A stretch of 64,000 nt of DNA from AWTP1-13 sp035258605 (GCA_035258605.1 DATFXD010000046.1:1-64000); one strand, 5' to 3'; positions 52,790 through 62,107 are shown, numbered from the stretch's first letter. Notes: generated from the sequence alone by a model not told the origin. Translations and numbers: made by a program.

Positions 52790-54184
52790 ATGAGAGATGC
52801 TACGCGCGACAGGTATGTGATCATCGGTGCCGGCGCCTCGGGCCTTGCCACCGCCAAGACCTTTCTCGAACGCGGCATCGCCTTTGATTGCCTTGAACGC
52901 GAGCCCGACATCGGCGGGCTGTGGAACATCGCCACCGCCAGCGGCATCGTGTACGAGACGACACATCTCGTCTCTTCGATCAGCTCGACCGGCTTCGACG
53001 ACCTGCCGATGCTCGATGAGGATTACCCCGAATATCCCAGGCACGACCGCGTGCTGTCCTATTTCCGCGACTATGCCGGCAAATTTGGGCTGCTGTCCCA
53101 CATCGAACTGGGCAAGGCGGTGTGCCGCCTTGAACCGCAACCCGATCACCACTGGCAGGTCAGCGTCGCCGGCGAGGCCGAGCCGCGCTCTTATCGCGGC
53201 GTCATCATCGCCAGCGGTCATCACGACGTGCCGCGGCTGCCCAGCTATCCCGGCAGCTTCGCGGGCGAGATCTTGCATTCGCGGCGCTACAAAAGCCCGC
53301 TGCAGGTGCGCGACAAGCGCGTGTTGGTGGTTGGCTGCGGCAACTCGGCGGCCGACGTCGTCGCCGACGCCGTCCACGGGCGCTCGCAGGTGTTTTTGAG
53401 CCTGCGGCGCGGCTACTGGTTCGTGCCCAAGTTCGTGCTCGGGTTCCCGACCGGGGACGTGCTCGCCAATGTCGAGATGGTGCCGCTGCCTCGGCGCGTC
53501 AAACGTTGGCTGTTCCAGGCCAGCCTGTGGCTGCTGCAGGGCCCACCATCGCGCTATCGCATGCCACAACCCGACTACGCCATCGATCAGGCGCATCCGA
53601 CCATGAGCGACGAAATTCCGCGGCTGGTGGCGCACGGCAGCCTGACGCTCAAGCCGGAGATTAGCGGCTATGACGGCGCCCGCGTGCTGTTCACGGACGG
53701 CAGCGCCGAAACCGTCGATCTCATCGTGTTCGCCACCGGCTATCAGCCGGTGCTGCCGTTTCTCGACCCCAGCATCGCCTTCGGCCACGACGGACAGCCG
53801 CGCTTTGCCTATAGCGTGTTCCACCCTGATTATCCGAACCTGTTCGCGGTCGGCTTGGTGCAGGCCAACGGCAGCATGTGGCGGCTCGCCGACTACCAGG
53901 CGCAGACGATCGCCACCAGCATCATTGCCGAGGCCCGCGCCCCCGAGCGCGCCGCCCGCTTCCGCAGCCGCCTGTGGCGCGAGCGGCGCCGGCAAGACTT
54001 CGTCGGCTCCGAGCGCCACCGGCTCGAGGTCAACTACTATGACTATCGGCGGACCCTGCAGCGGCTCAATCGCAGCTTTGGCCCGGTCCGCCACCTGCGC
54101 TTTGAGGCGAGCCCCGGCACGCCGTCAGCCGCCGCGGCGGCTCTGCCGGCACCTCAATCCGCACCCGCGCGCTGCGACCCTTGA
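52790..54184 (+). CDS. Flavin-containing monooxygenase (FMO type)
   Basis: 464 aa. FAD-binding GAGASG is at 13-18. The NADPH-binding motif GCGNSA is at 182-187. The FMO fingerprint is FAGEILHSRRY at 157-167 (FxGxxxHxxxY). The C-terminal RHLRFEA is followed by an Ala/Pro-rich tail. These enzymes oxygenate nucleophilic N or S, or ketones as Baeyer-Villiger enzymes. The substrate is unknown. The gene is convergent with zapE, and its last 119 bases overlap the zapE 3' end. Confidence 0.9.
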   Translation: MRDATRDRYVIIGAGASGLATAKTFLERGIAFDCLEREPDIGGLWNIATASGIVYETTHLVSSISSTGFDDLPMLDEDYPEYPRHDRVLSYFRDYAGKFGLLSHIELGKAVCRLEPQPDHHWQVSVAGEAEPRSYRGVIIASGHHDVPRLPSYPGSFAGEILHSRRYKSPLQVRDKRVLVVGCGNSAADVVADAVHGRSQVFLSLRRGYWFVPKFVLGFPTGDVLANVEMVPLPRRVKRWLFQASLWLLQGPPSRYRMPQPDYAIDQAHPTMSDEIPRLVAHGSLTLKPEISGYDGARVLFTDGSAETVDLIVFATGYQPVLPFLDPSIAFGHDGQPRFAYSVFHPDYPNLFAVGLVQANGSMWRLADYQAQTIATSIIAEARAPERAARFRSRLWRERRRQDFVGSERHRLEVNYYDYRRTLQRLNRSFGPVRHLRFEASPGTPSAAAAALPAPQSAPARCDP

Positions 54185-55250
54185 GATAGGCCTCGGAGCG
54201 CATTTCCATCAGGCGCGACACCGTGCGGTCGACCAACAGGCCGGCCTCGCTCGCCGGCAACAGCCCAATGGGCTCGGCCGCCGCCGAGGCGATCAGGCAA
54301 ACCCGCGCGTCATAGAGCGTGTCGATCAAGTTCACGAACCGACGTGCGACGCTCTTCTGCGCCACGGTCAAGACCGGGATGGCGTCGATCATGACGGTGT
54401 GAAAATTGCGCGCCAGCGCCAGATAGTCGAGGGTCGACAGCGGCGCTTCGCACAGTTCGGCAAAGCTCAGGCGGGCGATGCCCATGGCGGCGCGCGGCAC
54501 ATTTAAGCTGCGCCCCTTGACCTCGATCTCGACGGCGGCGCCCGGATGGCCGCTCGTCAGCTCGCGCCACAGCTGGTCCATGGCGGCGCTGGCGCGACCG
54601 TCGGCGGGGCAAAAGTAGAGCGGCTTGCCGGACAGTTTGGCCAGCCGGTAGTCCTTCCCCGCGCGCAGTTCGACCACCTCCAGGTTGGCCATGATCAGAT
54701 CGATCGACGGCTGAAACAGCTGCCGATTGAGCCCGTCCTTGTAGAGCTGGCCCGGATGCACATTGGAGGTCGCCACCATCACCACCTCTGCCGCGAACAG
54801 GCCCTCGAACAGCCGGCCGAGGATCATGGCGTCGGCGATATCGGTGACGGTGAGTTCGTCGAGACACAACAGCCGCGCACGCTCGGCGAGCCGGCGGGCC
54901 ACGTGCGGAATGGGATCGCCGGGAAACTCATGGCGCGCCGCCGCGATCAGGTCGTGCACCTCGTTCATGAAGGCGTGGAAGTGCAGGCGCCGGCGCGGTC
55001 GGAATTTCGTCGCCGCGAACAGGAGATCCATGAGCATGGTCTTGCCGGCGCCAACCGGGCCAAAAATATAGCGCCCCTTGGGCGCCGGCGTGGCGCGGTC
55101 GAACAGCCCCGACAACCCAGCGCGCTTCGGCCGCCAGCGGCGCAGCGCCTCCACCAGGGCGTCGAGGTGTTGGGCTTCCTCAGCTTGCGCCGCGTCCGCC
55201 TCCAGGGTCCCGGCCGCTGTGCGCGCGCGGTAGTCGTCAAGCAAGGTCAT
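54066..55250 (-). CDS. zapE: AFG1/ZapE family ATPase
   Basis: 394 aa P-loop ATPase. Walker A GPVGAGKT is at 64-71, Walker B LLCLDE at 127-132, and HFHAFMNEVHDLI is a family sequence. RLVNLIDTLYDARVCLIASA-like and MEMRSEAYLKG segments end the core, although the C-terminal stretch PPRRLTACRGSPQSAGGGPGQ is probably an unconserved tail. ZapE is associated with FtsZ ring constriction in bacteria, and AFG1 with mitochondrial protein quality control. It usually precedes mdh in alphaproteobacteria. Here the FMO-type gene lies between them. Confidence 0.93.
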   Translation of the reverse strand: MTLLDDYRARTAAGTLEADAAQAEEAQHLDALVEALRRWRPKRAGLSGLFDRATPAPKGRYIFGPVGAGKTMLMDLLFAATKFRPRRRLHFHAFMNEVHDLIAAARHEFPGDPIPHVARRLAERARLLCLDELTVTDIADAMILGRLFEGLFAAEVVMVATSNVHPGQLYKDGLNRQLFQPSIDLIMANLEVVELRAGKDYRLAKLSGKPLYFCPADGRASAAMDQLWRELTSGHPGAAVEIEVKGRSLNVPRAAMGIARLSFAELCEAPLSTLDYLALARNFHTVMIDAIPVLTVAQKSVARRFVNLIDTLYDARVCLIASAAAEPIGLLPASEAGLLVDRTVSRLMEMRSEAYLKGRSARVRIEVPAEPPRRLTACRGSPQSAGGGPGQSCD

Positions 55251-55531
55251 CGCCGCCCGGGCTATCGCGTCGCGGGGCGAGGGTCAAGGTTGTCACCCCG
55301 ACCTCACCGCGGCCGCCGAGGCTCAAGCCGTAGGGCGCCGCTGCTGGCGCCGCCAAAGGCGCCCAATGTGGCAATGCAGCATCATGTTTAGGCACTGAGA
55401 CATAACAGTTATTTGATTCACAAATGGGTCACGATGGCAGGTTACTTCGCAGCGCAAAAGCAGATCCCAGAAGCGCCGGCGTGCGGCTCAAGATCGCGCG
55501 CACCCCGGCACAGACGACGGGAACAAAGATC

Positions 55532-56107
55532 ATGAGCGAAGACCTTTTGCGCGAGGGCTCGATCCGCAAGCTGTGGCCGATGGACCAGGAGCGCTTCTGT
55601 CAGCACTTGCTGCGCCTCGACAAGACCAGCCGCCGCTTGCGGTTTGCCCACGGCGTCTCCGACGCCTTCATCGAAGACTACGCCAGCCGCATGTGCGAGT
55701 TCGGCAGCATCGTCTTTGCCTATCTGGTCGATGGCCGCGTGCGCGCCGCCGCCGAGTTGCGGCGATTGGGCGACGTGTGGGGCGACGAGGCGGAGGCGGC
55801 GTTCTCGGTGGAAAAGATCTACCAGGATCACGGCATCGGCACCGAACTGATGGGGCGCGTCGTGCGCGCGGCCCGCAATCGCGGCATCCGCCGCCTTTAC
55901 ATGAGCTGCCTGGCCGAGAACGGTCGCATGCAGGCGATCGCCCGCAAGCACGACGCCGACCTCAAATTCGAATTGGGCGAAGTGATCGGCGAGATCGTAC
56001 CGGAGACGGCGGACTACATTTCGGTCATGAGCGAAGCCGCAGAAGACCGCGTCGCCTTCATCATCGCGGTGCTGGAATTGCACCACCGCCTGGTGCGGGC
56101 CGCGTGA
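55532..56107 (+). CDS. GNAT family N-acetyltransferase
   Basis: 191 aa. The acetyl-CoA-binding motif is in VEKIYQDHGIGTELMGRVVRAARNRGIRRLYMSCLAEN (Q/RxxGxG-like loop DHGIGT). The N-terminal KLWPMDQERFCQHLLRLDKTSRRLRFAHGVSDAFIEDYA resembles GNAT proteins often found beside cold- or stress-linked genes, and the acceptor is unknown. Start ATG 55532 is preferred. The frame is open further upstream without a convincing site. It is divergent from zapE (281-base gap with an AT-rich stretch near 55380-55425). Confidence 0.82.
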   Translation: MSEDLLREGSIRKLWPMDQERFCQHLLRLDKTSRRLRFAHGVSDAFIEDYASRMCEFGSIVFAYLVDGRVRAAAELRRLGDVWGDEAEAAFSVEKIYQDHGIGTELMGRVVRAARNRGIRRLYMSCLAENGRMQAIARKHDADLKFELGEVIGEIVPETADYISVMSEAAEDRVAFIIAVLELHHRLVRAA

Positions 56108-56116
56108 GCCGTTCGT

Positions 56117-56956
56117 TCAGCGCGCGGCAATGGTGCGGGCCAGAGCCACCACCGATTTGAACATCGGGCTGGTGGGCCGGGCCAGTTCATCGACGATGGT
56201 GAAGTGGTTGGTGCCGGGCACCAGCACGTCCTCGGCGGTCACCCCGGCCTGGCGCCAGGTGCGGGCGATCTCGCGGCTCTGACGCAGGAACTCCTCGCTC
56301 TCGAGCCCACCGACGGCGGCGGCAAACACGCGTTGCTTGGGCGGTGGCGGCCAGAACATCGGGCTCGCCGCCTGCGCCTCGGCGGCGCTCAGTTTGAGCG
56401 CCACATTGAGGCTGGTGCCGACCAGCGGCGGCAGGTCGAAGACGCCGCTCACCGCATAACCCGCCCGCACCAGATCGGCCGGCACACCATCGATCGTGCG
56501 CCAATCGGTGGCCAGCATGGCGGCGGTCAAATGCCCGCCGGCGGAGTGGCCGATGATCAGCGGGTAGACCTTGGCGCGCTGCCACAGGTGCGCCAGAAAG
56601 GCGCGCAGTTCGCCGACGATGTCCATCACCGTCACCGCCGGGCAGAGCGAATAGGACGGCAGTGCAACGGCGATGCCGGCGGCATTGAGCTCGCGGGCGA
56701 GAAAGGCATAGTCCTCGCGGTCGCCGCGCTGCCAGTAGCCGCCATGAATGTAGACGATCAGCGGCGCCGGCTCGGAGCCGGTGCCGAAGAGATCATAGCG
56801 CTGGCGCGCGCCGGCGCCGTAGGCGATGTTCAGCTGCGCCGCCGCCCGCAACCGGTAGTCACGGGAGGCAGCGGACCAGCGGGCATTGATATCGACGTGG
56901 TCGGGGACGCGGTCTCGGTTGTTGTATTGGGCCTCGTAGTCATCGCGATCGCTCAT
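56117..56956 (-). CDS. Alpha/beta hydrolase (arylformamidase / kynurenine formamidase-like)
   Basis: 279 aa. The oxyanion motif HGGYW is at 71-75 and the nucleophile elbow GHSAGG at 136-141 (Ser138). The opening YEAQYNNRDRVPDH-DINARW is like bacterial arylformamidases (AFMID type), with a late HFTIVDELA segment probably holding the catalytic His. It hydrolyses formyl-kynurenine or an ester. It converges on the GNAT gene and is divergent from hmgA, which may link it to aromatic amino-acid breakdown. Confidence 0.86.
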   Translation of the reverse strand: MSDRDDYEAQYNNRDRVPDHVDINARWSAASRDYRLRAAAQLNIAYGAGARQRYDLFGTGSEPAPLIVYIHGGYWQRGDREDYAFLARELNAAGIAVALPSYSLCPAVTVMDIVGELRAFLAHLWQRAKVYPLIIGHSAGGHLTAAMLATDWRTIDGVPADLVRAGYAVSGVFDLPPLVGTSLNVALKLSAAEAQAASPMFWPPPPKQRVFAAAVGGLESEEFLRQSREIARTWRQAGVTAEDVLVPGTNHFTIVDELARPTSPMFKSVVALARTIAAR

Positions 56957-57343
56957 ATCACCGTCCGGGCTGAGGCTCGAGCTTCGTGTGGCCGCACCAT
57001 GCGAGAGCCCTGGCGCGTCGGGCGCGCACCATAAGCTGCGACGCTCGTGCTGTCACCCGCCGCCGGCGGCTGCTCGCCGGCCTGGCGGCCGGCGCCGGCG
57101 GCACCTGGCGATCGGGCCGCAGCCGGGCCGAGCCCACCCGCCACCGACCTGGCCGAACAGGTGGACGGCCGGCAAAGCCGCGCTATCATGCGCCGTAAGG
57201 CCCGAGCTCCGCGGCGAGGCCTGTGCGCGCGGCGCTCCAGCGCCGGCCCGCGGCGTCCGGCGCCCGTCTCGGTGGCAAGGCCTGGCGCCTGGGCGGCGAT
57301 CACGGCGGTTTTGAACGGACAGAGCCTTGAGAGGATGTGGCCG
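56957..57343. other. 387-base divergent intergenic region, hydrolase / hmgA
   Basis: It separates the minus-strand alpha/beta hydrolase from hmgA. An hmgA-frame extension to 57047 exists but looks like GC-rich chance coding with no family similarity. No palindrome or repeat with convincing symmetry was found by eye. Confidence 0.5.
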
Positions 57344-58699
57344 ATGGCAGACGGCGGCGAACGGCAACGGCCCGTCGATGCGGGCGTGGTGAACGCAGCG
57401 ACGCCCGCCGGCTACATGCCCGGCTTCGGCAACGACTTCGAAACCGAAGCCCTGCCCGGGGCGCTGCCGGTGGGACAGAACTCGCCACAACGGACCGCCT
57501 ACGGGCTCTACGCCGAACAGCTGTCAGGCTCGCCGTTTACGGCGCCGCGTGGCAGCAACGAGCGATCCTGGCTCTACCGCATCCGGCCGTCGGTCAAGCA
57601 CACCGGCAAATTCAAGCGCCTGTCGCTGCCGCACTGGAAGACGGCGCCGGCGACGGCGGAGCACGACCGCCCACTCGGGCAATTGCGCTGGGGGCCGGTG
57701 CCGATCCCGAACGAACCGGTGACGTTCCTCACCGGTCTGCGCACCATCACCACGGCGGGGGACGTCAACACCCAGGCGGGCATGGCGGCGCACGTTTATC
57801 TCATCACCCAATCGATGCACGAGGAGTATTTCTACAATGCCGATGGCGAGCTCTTGATCGTGCCGCAGCTGGGCACGGTGCGCTTCGCCACCGAATTCGG
57901 CCGCATCGAGGTGGCGCCGGGCGAGATCTGCGTCATTCCCCGCGGCGTCAAATTCCGCACCGAGCTGGTCGACGGGCCGGCGCGCGGCTACCTGTGCGAG
58001 AACTACGGCGCCAAGTTCACCATGCCGGATCGCGGTCCGATCGGGGCCAATTGCCTCGCCAATGCCCGCGACTTCAAGACCCCGGTCGCCGCCTTCGAGG
58101 ATCGCGAGCAGCCGAGCCGGCTGACGGTCAAGTGGTGTGGCGGCTTCTTTGTCACCGAGCTCGGCCACTCGCCGCTCGACGTCGTTGCCTGGCACGGCAA
58201 CTACGCGCCCTACAAGTATAACCTGCGCCACTTTTCGCCGGTCGGCGCCATCGCCTTCGATCATCCCGACCCGTCGATCTTCACGGTACTGACGGCACCG
58301 TCGGAGACGGCGGGCACCGCCAACGTCGACTTCGTGATCTTTCCGGAACGCTGGGCGGTGGCCGAGCACACCTTCCGCCCGCCGTGGTACCACATGAACA
58401 TCATGTCGGAGTTCATGGGCCTGATCTACGGCGTCTATGATGCCAGGCCCGAAGGCTTCGTCCCCGGTGGCATCAGCCTGCACAACTGCATGCTGCCGCA
58501 CGGTCCCGACAAGACCGCCTACGATGCGGCAACGCGGGGCGAGCTCAAGCCGGTCAAACTGACGAATACCTTGGCCTTCATGTTCGAGACGCGCTTTCCC
58601 CAGCACCTGACCAAGTTCGCGGCCGAGCTCGAAACCTTGCAGGAGGACTACGCCGCATGCTGGACGCCGCTCGAGAAGAACTTCACCGGCGCGCGATGA
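57344..58699 (+). CDS. hmgA: Homogentisate 1,2-dioxygenase
   Basis: 451 aa non-haem Fe(II) dioxygenase that opens homogentisate to maleylacetoacetate in tyrosine and phenylalanine catabolism. The iron ligands His350, Glu356 and His386 (PPWYHMNIMSEFMG and LPHGPD) have the spacing of the human enzyme. GYMPGFGNDFETEALPGALPVGQNSPQ is the family N-terminus. The start ATG 57344 is preferred over 57335 because the GAGAGGA site is spaced well for it. It leads the right-hand catabolic cluster. Confidence 0.97.
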   Translation: MADGGERQRPVDAGVVNAATPAGYMPGFGNDFETEALPGALPVGQNSPQRTAYGLYAEQLSGSPFTAPRGSNERSWLYRIRPSVKHTGKFKRLSLPHWKTAPATAEHDRPLGQLRWGPVPIPNEPVTFLTGLRTITTAGDVNTQAGMAAHVYLITQSMHEEYFYNADGELLIVPQLGTVRFATEFGRIEVAPGEICVIPRGVKFRTELVDGPARGYLCENYGAKFTMPDRGPIGANCLANARDFKTPVAAFEDREQPSRLTVKWCGGFFVTELGHSPLDVVAWHGNYAPYKYNLRHFSPVGAIAFDHPDPSIFTVLTAPSETAGTANVDFVIFPERWAVAEHTFRPPWYHMNIMSEFMGLIYGVYDARPEGFVPGGISLHNCMLPHGPDKTAYDAATRGELKPVKLTNTLAFMFETRFPQHLTKFAAELETLQEDYAACWTPLEKNFTGAR

Positions 58700-58763
58700 A
58701 GAGCGCTGGGCGCCCGTCGTCTGCCCGCCGACCGCTCGCCGCCTCGCCGGTCCGGAGCCTGGC

Positions 58764-59807
58764 ATGAAGGTCGCCACCTATCGCAATGGCACCCGGGATG
58801 GGTGCCTCGTCATCGTCTCGCGCAACCTCACCCGGATGGTGCCGGCCTCGACGGTGATCGCCGGGCTCGAAACCTTGCAGCAGCTGCTGGACGATTGGGA
58901 CGACCTGATCTTGAAGGTCGAGCGGGTCTCGGCCGAGCTCAACGAGGCCGCCTCCGGCCAGCGACCGCCGCGCTTCGACAGCGGCGAATTTGCCACCCAG
59001 CGCTGCATGGCACCGCTGCCGCGCGCCTACCAGTGGGCCGATGGCTCGGCCTATGTCAGCCACGTTGAGCTGGTGCGCCGGGCGCGCGGCGCGGCGATGC
59101 CGTCGAGCTTCTGGACCGACCCGTTGATGTACCAGGGCGGATCGGACAGCTTTCTCGGCCCGCAGGATCCGATCGCGATCGCGGATGCGGCCTGGGGCAT
59201 CGACCTTGAGGGCGAGGTTGCGGTCGTCACCGGCGACGTGCCGATGGGCGCCAGCGCCAAGGAAGCGGCCGAGCGCATTCGCCTCGTCATGCTCGCCAAT
59301 GACGTCTCGCTCAGAAACCTCATTCCAGCGGAGCTCGGCAAGGGCTTTGGCTTCTTCCACGGCAAGCCGTCGACCGCCTTCTCCCCCGTTGCCGTCACCG
59401 CCGATGAGCTTGGGCCGGCCTGGCGCGAAGGCAAGCTGCACTTGCCGCTGTTGGCCACCGTCAACGGCCGGCTGTTGGGCAGGCCCAATGCCGGGGTCGA
59501 CATGACCTTCTCCTTTCCGGAGCTGGTGGCGCACGCCGCCAAGACCCGCACCCTCACCGCCGGCAGCATCGTCGGCTCCGGCACCGTCTCCAACCAGGGC
59601 GCGGCCGGTCCGGCCACGCCCGTGGCTGAGGGCGGCAGCGGCTACACCTGCCTTGCCGAGGCCCGCAGCGTTGAAATGCTGCGCCAGGGCCAAGCCTCGA
59701 CGCCGTTCCTTGGCTTTGGCGACCGGCTGCGCATCGAGATGCTCGACGCCGCCGGCCATTCGATCTTCGGGGCGATCGAGCAACAGGTCATCCAATACCT
59801 GCGCTAG
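58764..59807 (+). CDS. Fumarylacetoacetate hydrolase family protein
   Basis: 347 aa. The metal-binding acidic residues are in DLEGEVAVVTGDVPMGASAKEA, then MLANDVSLRNLIPAELGKGFGFFHGKPSTAFSPVAV and the GSGTVSNQG loop. It resembles the two-domain FAH found beside hmgA in alphaproteobacteria. It probably cleaves fumarylacetoacetate (or maleylacetoacetate) to fumarate or maleate and acetoacetate. It starts 64 bases after hmgA, with CGGAG before ATG 58764. No maleylacetoacetate isomerase is visible. Confidence 0.92.
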   Translation: MKVATYRNGTRDGCLVIVSRNLTRMVPASTVIAGLETLQQLLDDWDDLILKVERVSAELNEAASGQRPPRFDSGEFATQRCMAPLPRAYQWADGSAYVSHVELVRRARGAAMPSSFWTDPLMYQGGSDSFLGPQDPIAIADAAWGIDLEGEVAVVTGDVPMGASAKEAAERIRLVMLANDVSLRNLIPAELGKGFGFFHGKPSTAFSPVAVTADELGPAWREGKLHLPLLATVNGRLLGRPNAGVDMTFSFPELVAHAAKTRTLTAGSIVGSGTVSNQGAAGPATPVAEGGSGYTCLAEARSVEMLRQGQASTPFLGFGDRLRIEMLDAAGHSIFGAIEQQVIQYLR

Positions 59808-59834
59808 CGGCGGGGTCAGGCAAGGAGAGCGGCA

Positions 59835-60782
59835 ATGGCAAGCTTTGCATCGACGTCGGATTTGGCCGACAAGACCATCACCTTCCAGGAGATCGGACGC
59901 GGCCTCTACGCCTTCACCGCCGAGGGCGACCCCAACAGCGGCGTCATCATCGGCGACGACGGCGTGATCGTGGTCGATGCCCAGGCGACACCGGTGATGG
60001 CGCGGCTGGTGATCGAGCGCGTGCGTCGGGTGACCGACAAGCCGATCAAATACCTGGTGCTGTCGCATTATCACGCCGTGCGTGTGTTGGGGGCATCGGC
60101 CTACGCGGCACAACAGGTGTTGGCATCGGACGCCTGCCGCGCCATGATCGCCGAGCGCGGCAAGGAGGACTGGGACTCCGAATTCGGCCGCTTCCCGCGG
60201 CTGTTCCGCGCCGCCGAATCGATCCCCGGCCTGACCTGGCCGAGCCTGACCTTTGATCGACGCCTGACGCTCTATCTCGGCAAGCGTCGGGTCGAGCTCA
60301 GCCACATCGGACGCGCCCACACCGCCGGCGACATCGTGGTCTACGTGCCGGATGCCAACGTGCTGTTTTCGGGCGACATCGTCGAATACCAATCCGCCTG
60401 CTATTGCGGCGATGCGCATTTCACCGACTGGCCGACGACCTTATCGCGCCTCGATGCCTTCAAGGCCGAGGCGCTGGTGCCCGGTCGCGGCGATGCCCTG
60501 GTGGGTGCGACACGGGTGGCCGAGGCGGTGGCCCTGACGCGCGACTTCCTCACCGATACCTATCAGCCGGTCAAGCGCGGGGTGGCACGCGGCGCCAGCT
60601 TGAAGGAGTGTTTCGACGAGGCCACCGCCGCCATGCGCCCGAAATACGCAAGCTGGCCGATCTTCGAGCATTGTCAGCCGTTCAATGTGGCCCGCGCCTA
60701 CGACGAAGCCCAGGGCATCGACACGCCGAAGATCTGGACCGCCGAGCGCGATCGCGCCATGTGGTCGCAACTGCAGGGCTGA
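59835..60782 (+). CDS. MBL-fold protein with degenerate metal site
   Basis: 315 aa metallo-beta-lactamase fold. The HxHxDH motif reads HYHAVR (78-83): His78 and His80 remain, but Asp82 and His83 are Val and Arg. His162 (GRAHTAGD) and Asp181 (FSGD) remain, and the usual PGHG loop is PGRG with Arg218. So the first zinc site (H78, H80, H162) is intact, while the second is lost. The start is ATG 59835, 27 bases after the FAH gene, so it is in the same operon. It may be a monozinc hydrolase of a pathway intermediate, or a binding protein. The YHAVRVLGASAY sequence seems to be a conserved subfamily, from memory. Confidence 0.88.
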   Translation: MASFASTSDLADKTITFQEIGRGLYAFTAEGDPNSGVIIGDDGVIVVDAQATPVMARLVIERVRRVTDKPIKYLVLSHYHAVRVLGASAYAAQQVLASDACRAMIAERGKEDWDSEFGRFPRLFRAAESIPGLTWPSLTFDRRLTLYLGKRRVELSHIGRAHTAGDIVVYVPDANVLFSGDIVEYQSACYCGDAHFTDWPTTLSRLDAFKAEALVPGRGDALVGATRVAEAVALTRDFLTDTYQPVKRGVARGASLKECFDEATAAMRPKYASWPIFEHCQPFNVARAYDEAQGIDTPKIWTAERDRAMWSQLQG

Positions 60783-60835
60783 ACGCCCGCCATCGCCGCG
60801 GCGGCTGGCAATGAGGCGAGCGTGAGAGGGGGAAG

Positions 60836-62107
60836 GTGCGAGGCGGCGGACAATCGGGGGTTGCCAGCCTGCTGCTGGCGCGGCTGCCGTTCTTTTACGG
60901 CTGGATCATTCTGGCCTGCGTGTGCTGCTGCGGCTTTGCCCGCCAGGGCCCGGCCGTCGCCACCTTGTCGATCTTCGTTGAGCCGATGACGCGCGACTTT
61001 GGCTGGTCGCGCACCCTTCTGTCCGGCGCCGTCTCGCTCGGCGGCATCCTGGCGGCGCTGGCCTCGCCGCTGATCGGCCCGATTCTCGATCGCCGCGGCG
61101 CGCGCCTGATCCTATGCGCGGCGGTGCTGCTGACCGGGCTGTCGACCATGCTGTTGTCGCTCACCCAATCGCTGATCGCCTTCTATGTCTGCTTCTGTAT
61201 CGCACGCCTGAACTTTGCCGGGCCGTTCGACATCGGTATCTACGGCGCCGTCAACAGCTGGTTCTTCGCCCGCCGAGCGATCGCCAATGCCGTCGTCGGC
61301 CTGGCGCAAATGCTTGGCCTGGTGGCGATGCCGCTGATCGCCCACGTCGCCATCGCCGAGGCCGGCTGGCGTGGCGGCTGGCTGGCGATCGGGGCGACGG
61401 TCATCATTGTTGGCCTGCTGCCCGCCTGGCTGTTGCTGGTGCGGCGTCCCGAGGACGTGGGCCTGGTGCCGGACGGCGGCGTCATCGCCGCCGCGCAACC
61501 GGGCACGAGCCGCCGCCCCGAGCCGGCCTTCAGCCGTCGCCAGGCCTTGCGCACGCCGGCCTTTTGGCTGCTGTCGCTCTACACGGTGGCGGTCTATCCG
61601 GTGCAGGCCGGGATCAGCCTGCATCAGGCCCCGCACATGATCGAGAGCGGCTTGAGCCCGACCACTGCCGCCACCATCGTCAGCGCCTTCTCCTTTACCG
61701 CCGCCGTGGCCGGGCTCCTGTTCGGCCTCATCGCCCGGCGCATTGGCCTCAACGCGGCACTGGCGATCAGCGGCACCGCGCTCGGCATCAGCGCGCTGCT
61801 CATGATCGGCGTCAGCTCGCCGATCGAAGGCTATCTGGCGGCGGGCTCATTCGGCACCGGCATCGGCGGCATCTTGACCTTGCTGCCGCTGGCCTGGGCC
61901 GACTACTTCGGGCGCAACAGCTTCGGCGCCATTCGCGGCGCGGCACTGTCGCTGCAGGTCACGGCACAGGCGTCGGGGCCGCTGATCTCCGGGCTGCTGC
62001 GCGACCTCTATGGCAGCTACGCCATCGCCTTGTACCTGTTTGCCGGGCTGTCGTTCCTGAGCGCCGTCGTTGCCCTCATCGCCCGCCCGCCGCGGCCCCC
62101 TGACTAG
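60836..62107 (+). CDS. MFS transporter
   Basis: 423 aa with about 12 hydrophobic helices. It has the loop PLIGPILDRRGARLILCAAVLLTG and a central hydrophilic loop (VRRPEDVGLVPDGGVIAAAQPGTSRR), in the manner of oxalate/formate or monocarboxylate-type MFS proteins. RQALRTPAFWLLSLYTVAVYPVQAGISLHQAPHMIESGLSPTTAA is the typical start of the second half. GTG 60836 is preceded by GGGGGA. It follows the MBL gene by 53 bases and precedes the FAD hydroxylase, so it may take up the ring-hydroxylated substrate. Confidence 0.88.
   Translation: MRGGGQSGVASLLLARLPFFYGWIILACVCCCGFARQGPAVATLSIFVEPMTRDFGWSRTLLSGAVSLGGILAALASPLIGPILDRRGARLILCAAVLLTGLSTMLLSLTQSLIAFYVCFCIARLNFAGPFDIGIYGAVNSWFFARRAIANAVVGLAQMLGLVAMPLIAHVAIAEAGWRGGWLAIGATVIIVGLLPAWLLLVRRPEDVGLVPDGGVIAAAQPGTSRRPEPAFSRRQALRTPAFWLLSLYTVAVYPVQAGISLHQAPHMIESGLSPTTAATIVSAFSFTAAVAGLLFGLIARRIGLNAALAISGTALGISALLMIGVSSPIEGYLAAGSFGTGIGGILTLLPLAWADYFGRNSFGAIRGAALSLQVTAQASGPLISGLLRDLYGSYAIALYLFAGLSFLSAVVALIARPPRPPD

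Noticed and set aside
57047..57343. Longer N-terminus for HmgA
   Set aside because: The added residues are Ala/Arg/Pro-rich with no match to the HmgA start. ATG 57344 has a good ribosome site and gives the standard length.
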